From Bacteroidales bacterium (lineage in GTDB: Bacteria > Bacteroidota > Bacteroidia > Bacteroidales > F082): 14,607 bases of DNA. The DNA lies in NCBI GenBank assembly GCA_023229135.1, contig JALNZT010000063.1, positions 1 to 14,607 of the forward strand, in the 5' to 3' direction. The first letter of the stretch is position 1, and each line of letters opens with the position of its first letter. The position numbers were made by a program, and so were the translations under genes. Below the pieces are notes generated by a model. The model ran no database searches and had not been told where the DNA came from. It was given only the letters and a program-made list of their open reading frames with translations. This document shows, in pieces, positions 13,043 to 14,607 of the stretch.

Positions 13043-14607
13043 ATGGCCAAGAAAAAACTTACAGAAGAAGAAAAGGCAAAGCTCGCCGAGAAAAAGGCAA
13101 GGATGCTTAAAGCCCAAAAAGAAAAAGCGCAAAAATACTGGGAAGACCGCGCGCAGGCTAGGGTTTTGGCTACAGACAAAAGCACCCAAGAGACTGAGCG
13201 CGAGCTTTTGAGGGCATACCAAAGAGCGCAACAAGAAATTATCCAAAGCGTAAATGACTTCTACAAACGCTTTGCCAAAGATGCACAAATATCTGGAGAG
13301 CAAGCCCGTGAACTCCTCACGCTTAAAGAATACAGCAACTTTAAAACAGAGTTTCATCGCAAAAGAATGGAGCTCAAAAAACTGCTTAGCAAAGATCCAA
13401 GAAACATAGCGCTACGCCGATACGACAAAGACTTTGAGAAACTCTCTAAGCTTAGAAAACTAACACGCGAAGAAACCCTGCTCGCCAGCATCAAACACGA
13501 GTGCATCAAACTCGCCGCCGCCCAAGACAAGGCAATGGAGAGCGGCATGGCAAAGTCTTATGGCGAGGCAAAAGATGAAAGCCGCAAAGATTTTGCCAAG
13601 GCGGGCTTAAAGACTGCGGACAAACAAAGCCCTGAAACCCCAGTGCATAAGGCCATACACGAAAAATGGCTAGGCAAAGACTTCTCATCGCGCATTTGGG
13701 AAGACAAAAACAAACTCATCGAGGAGCTACGCATCATACTCGCCCAAGCCTTCGTTATCCATGAAGGAATAAGGAATCTTAGCTTTCGCCTTGCAACGCG
13801 CTTAAACGTAAATATTAATAATGCGAAGCGCCTCATACGCACAGAGTTTAACCACATCGCAAATCAAGCCTCACTCGATAGCTACAAAAGGGACGGGGTT
13901 AAAAAGTATAAATTCTTGGCCGCCATCGATAGCAGAACATCCGATGTATGCAAAAGCGTTAATGGCCAAATCTTTGAAGTGACTAAGGCCAAAGTGGGCT
14001 TAAACTTCCCGCCCATGCACCCCAATTGCCGGTCAACAACGGTGGCGGTGTTCGAGGACGATGACGGGCGCTACGATTACATCGATGTTGAGCTCAACGA
14101 CGAAGAGCTTGCAGAACTTGGCATTAGCCGCGAAGAATACGACGCTATACGCGCCAACAACGATGAGCAGGCCAAAGCGCAAGCGAGTCCTTTAGCCATC
14201 AGCAACAAAGAGGCTAAAGCTGCCGAGGATGCCACCCATAGCATGGAAGCCAAGCGCAAAGAAGAGAAGCGCATAGAAAACGAAGCTAAGGCCATTATCG
14301 ATGCTGAAAAACAAGAAAAAGAGCGCATCGACGATCTGCTCTTCGACATAGACTATGAAGCAGGCTGGCTAGATATTTGGGAAACTTTATCCCAAACACC
14401 TACCACGGTATCGATGCAGGCAGAACGACTAGAGACGATACAAACAAAGCTCGATAGCTGTGAAGATATTGTCGATAAACTCGAAAAACGCATTGAGAAA
14501 ATCGACCCACAAACGCCGCCAGCGCCACCTAAAGGCAAGAGCGCCCCAGAGCCCACCCAAGAGCTAGCAAAGGCCAAAGAAAAAGAGCTAGCAAAGGCCG
14601 AAGAAAA
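13043..14607 (+). CDS. SPP1 gp7/Mu F-like minor head protein, partial (runs off right edge)
   Basis: The frame is open from the ATG at 13043 to the window end, 521 codons without a stop. The ribosome site is weak (AAAGG at 13027-13031). Residues 1-60 are Lys/Glu/Ala-rich coiled coil. About residues 207-345 form the Mu F/SPP1 gp7 head-morphogenesis domain. It includes RLIRTEFNHIANQASL (about 263-278), AIDSRTSDVCKSVNGQIF with C303, and FPPMHPNCRSTT with H326 and C329. This C...HxxC signature is typical of the family. Such proteins sit inside the head near the portal and may enter the host with the DNA. From about residue 345 a long charged, helical extension continues past the edge, ending in an 8-residue repeat (ELAKAKEK/ELAKAEE). 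What lies beyond is unknown. Confidence 0.9.
   Translation, partial: MAKKKLTEEEKAKLAEKKARMLKAQKEKAQKYWEDRAQARVLATDKSTQETERELLRAYQRAQQEIIQSVNDFYKRFAKDAQISGEQARELLTLKEYSNFKTEFHRKRMELKKLLSKDPRNIALRRYDKDFEKLSKLRKLTREETLLASIKHECIKLAAAQDKAMESGMAKSYGEAKDESRKDFAKAGLKTADKQSPETPVHKAIHEKWLGKDFSSRIWEDKNKLIEELRIILAQAFVIHEGIRNLSFRLATRLNVNINNAKRLIRTEFNHIANQASLDSYKRDGVKKYKFLAAIDSRTSDVCKSVNGQIFEVTKAKVGLNFPPMHPNCRSTTVAVFEDDDGRYDYIDVELNDEELAELGISREEYDAIRANNDEQAKAQASPLAISNKEAKAAEDATHSMEAKRKEEKRIENEAKAIIDAEKQEKERIDDLLFDIDYEAGWLDIWETLSQTPTTVSMQAERLETIQTKLDSCEDIVDKLEKRIEKIDPQTPPAPPKGKSAPEPTQELAKAKEKELAKAEE
14561..14607 (+). repeat. 24-bp tandem repeat at the right edge, inside the minor head gene
   Basis: One unit covers 14561-14584 and a second starts at 14585, cut by the window end; both begin GAGCTAGCAAAGGCC. 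They encode ELAKAKEK and ELAKAEE, an 8-residue helical repeat. Copy number cannot be known because the array continues beyond the window. Confidence 0.75.

Noticed and set aside
12930..13211. 93-codon plus-strand frame after the portal gene
   Set aside because: It covers the G+C-rich hairpins and then runs out of frame through the minor head gene; its product is low-complexity Arg/Pro/Lys.

Overview
The window looks like an accessory island joined to a prophage (or prophage-like) late region in a Gram-negative bacterium of low to moderate G+C. The Gram-negative assignment rests on a phage i-spanin/o-spanin (Rz/Rz1-type) pair, which is only needed with an outer membrane. Codon use (AGC for Ser, CGC for Arg, A/T-rich third positions, TTG and GTG starts) and the style of the intergenic DNA remind me of gastric Helicobacter. 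That genus guess is tentative.

Left part (1-317): four perfect copies of a 38-bp, almost pure-purine tandem repeat, then the first copy of a mosaic intergenic repeat. Defence-type region (304-7726): an Abi_2/AbiF-like HEPN protein on the minus strand; a HigB toxin followed by a HigA-type HTH protein fused to an ImmA/IrrE metallopeptidase, with a clear promoter and operator; a second HTH-ImmA/IrrE protein overlapping a PIN-domain protein; and a D12-class (Dam-like) adenine methyltransferase overlapping an AAA ATPase with an OLD-like TOPRIM region. Each cassette is separated from the next by 330-480 bp of non-coding DNA carrying related, mosaic copies of the same repeat family. This suggests serial acquisition of cassettes.

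Junction (7727-8221): no convincing gene, but several perfect hairpins, a terminator-like stem-loop, and two operator-like palindromes just upstream of the small terminase gene.

Phage region (8222-14607, all plus strand, visibly richer in G+C): terminase small and large subunits, then a lysis block (Rz-like spanin, overlapping Rz1-like lipoprotein, BhlA-like holin candidate, amidase endolysin), then an SPP1-type portal protein and an SPP1 gp7/Mu F-like minor head protein that runs off the right edge with a long charged C-terminal extension. Placing lysis between terminase and portal is unusual. Genes from 8222 to 12918 overlap or sit within about 11 bp of each other, so they are probably one late operon. 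No integrase, repressor, replication or tail gene is in view.

The best candidate for a less-described system is the translationally coupled methyltransferase plus AAA/TOPRIM pair (5247-7726), which could act as a two-gene self/non-self DNA defence. The cassette-like repeat architecture around it is the second strongest point.
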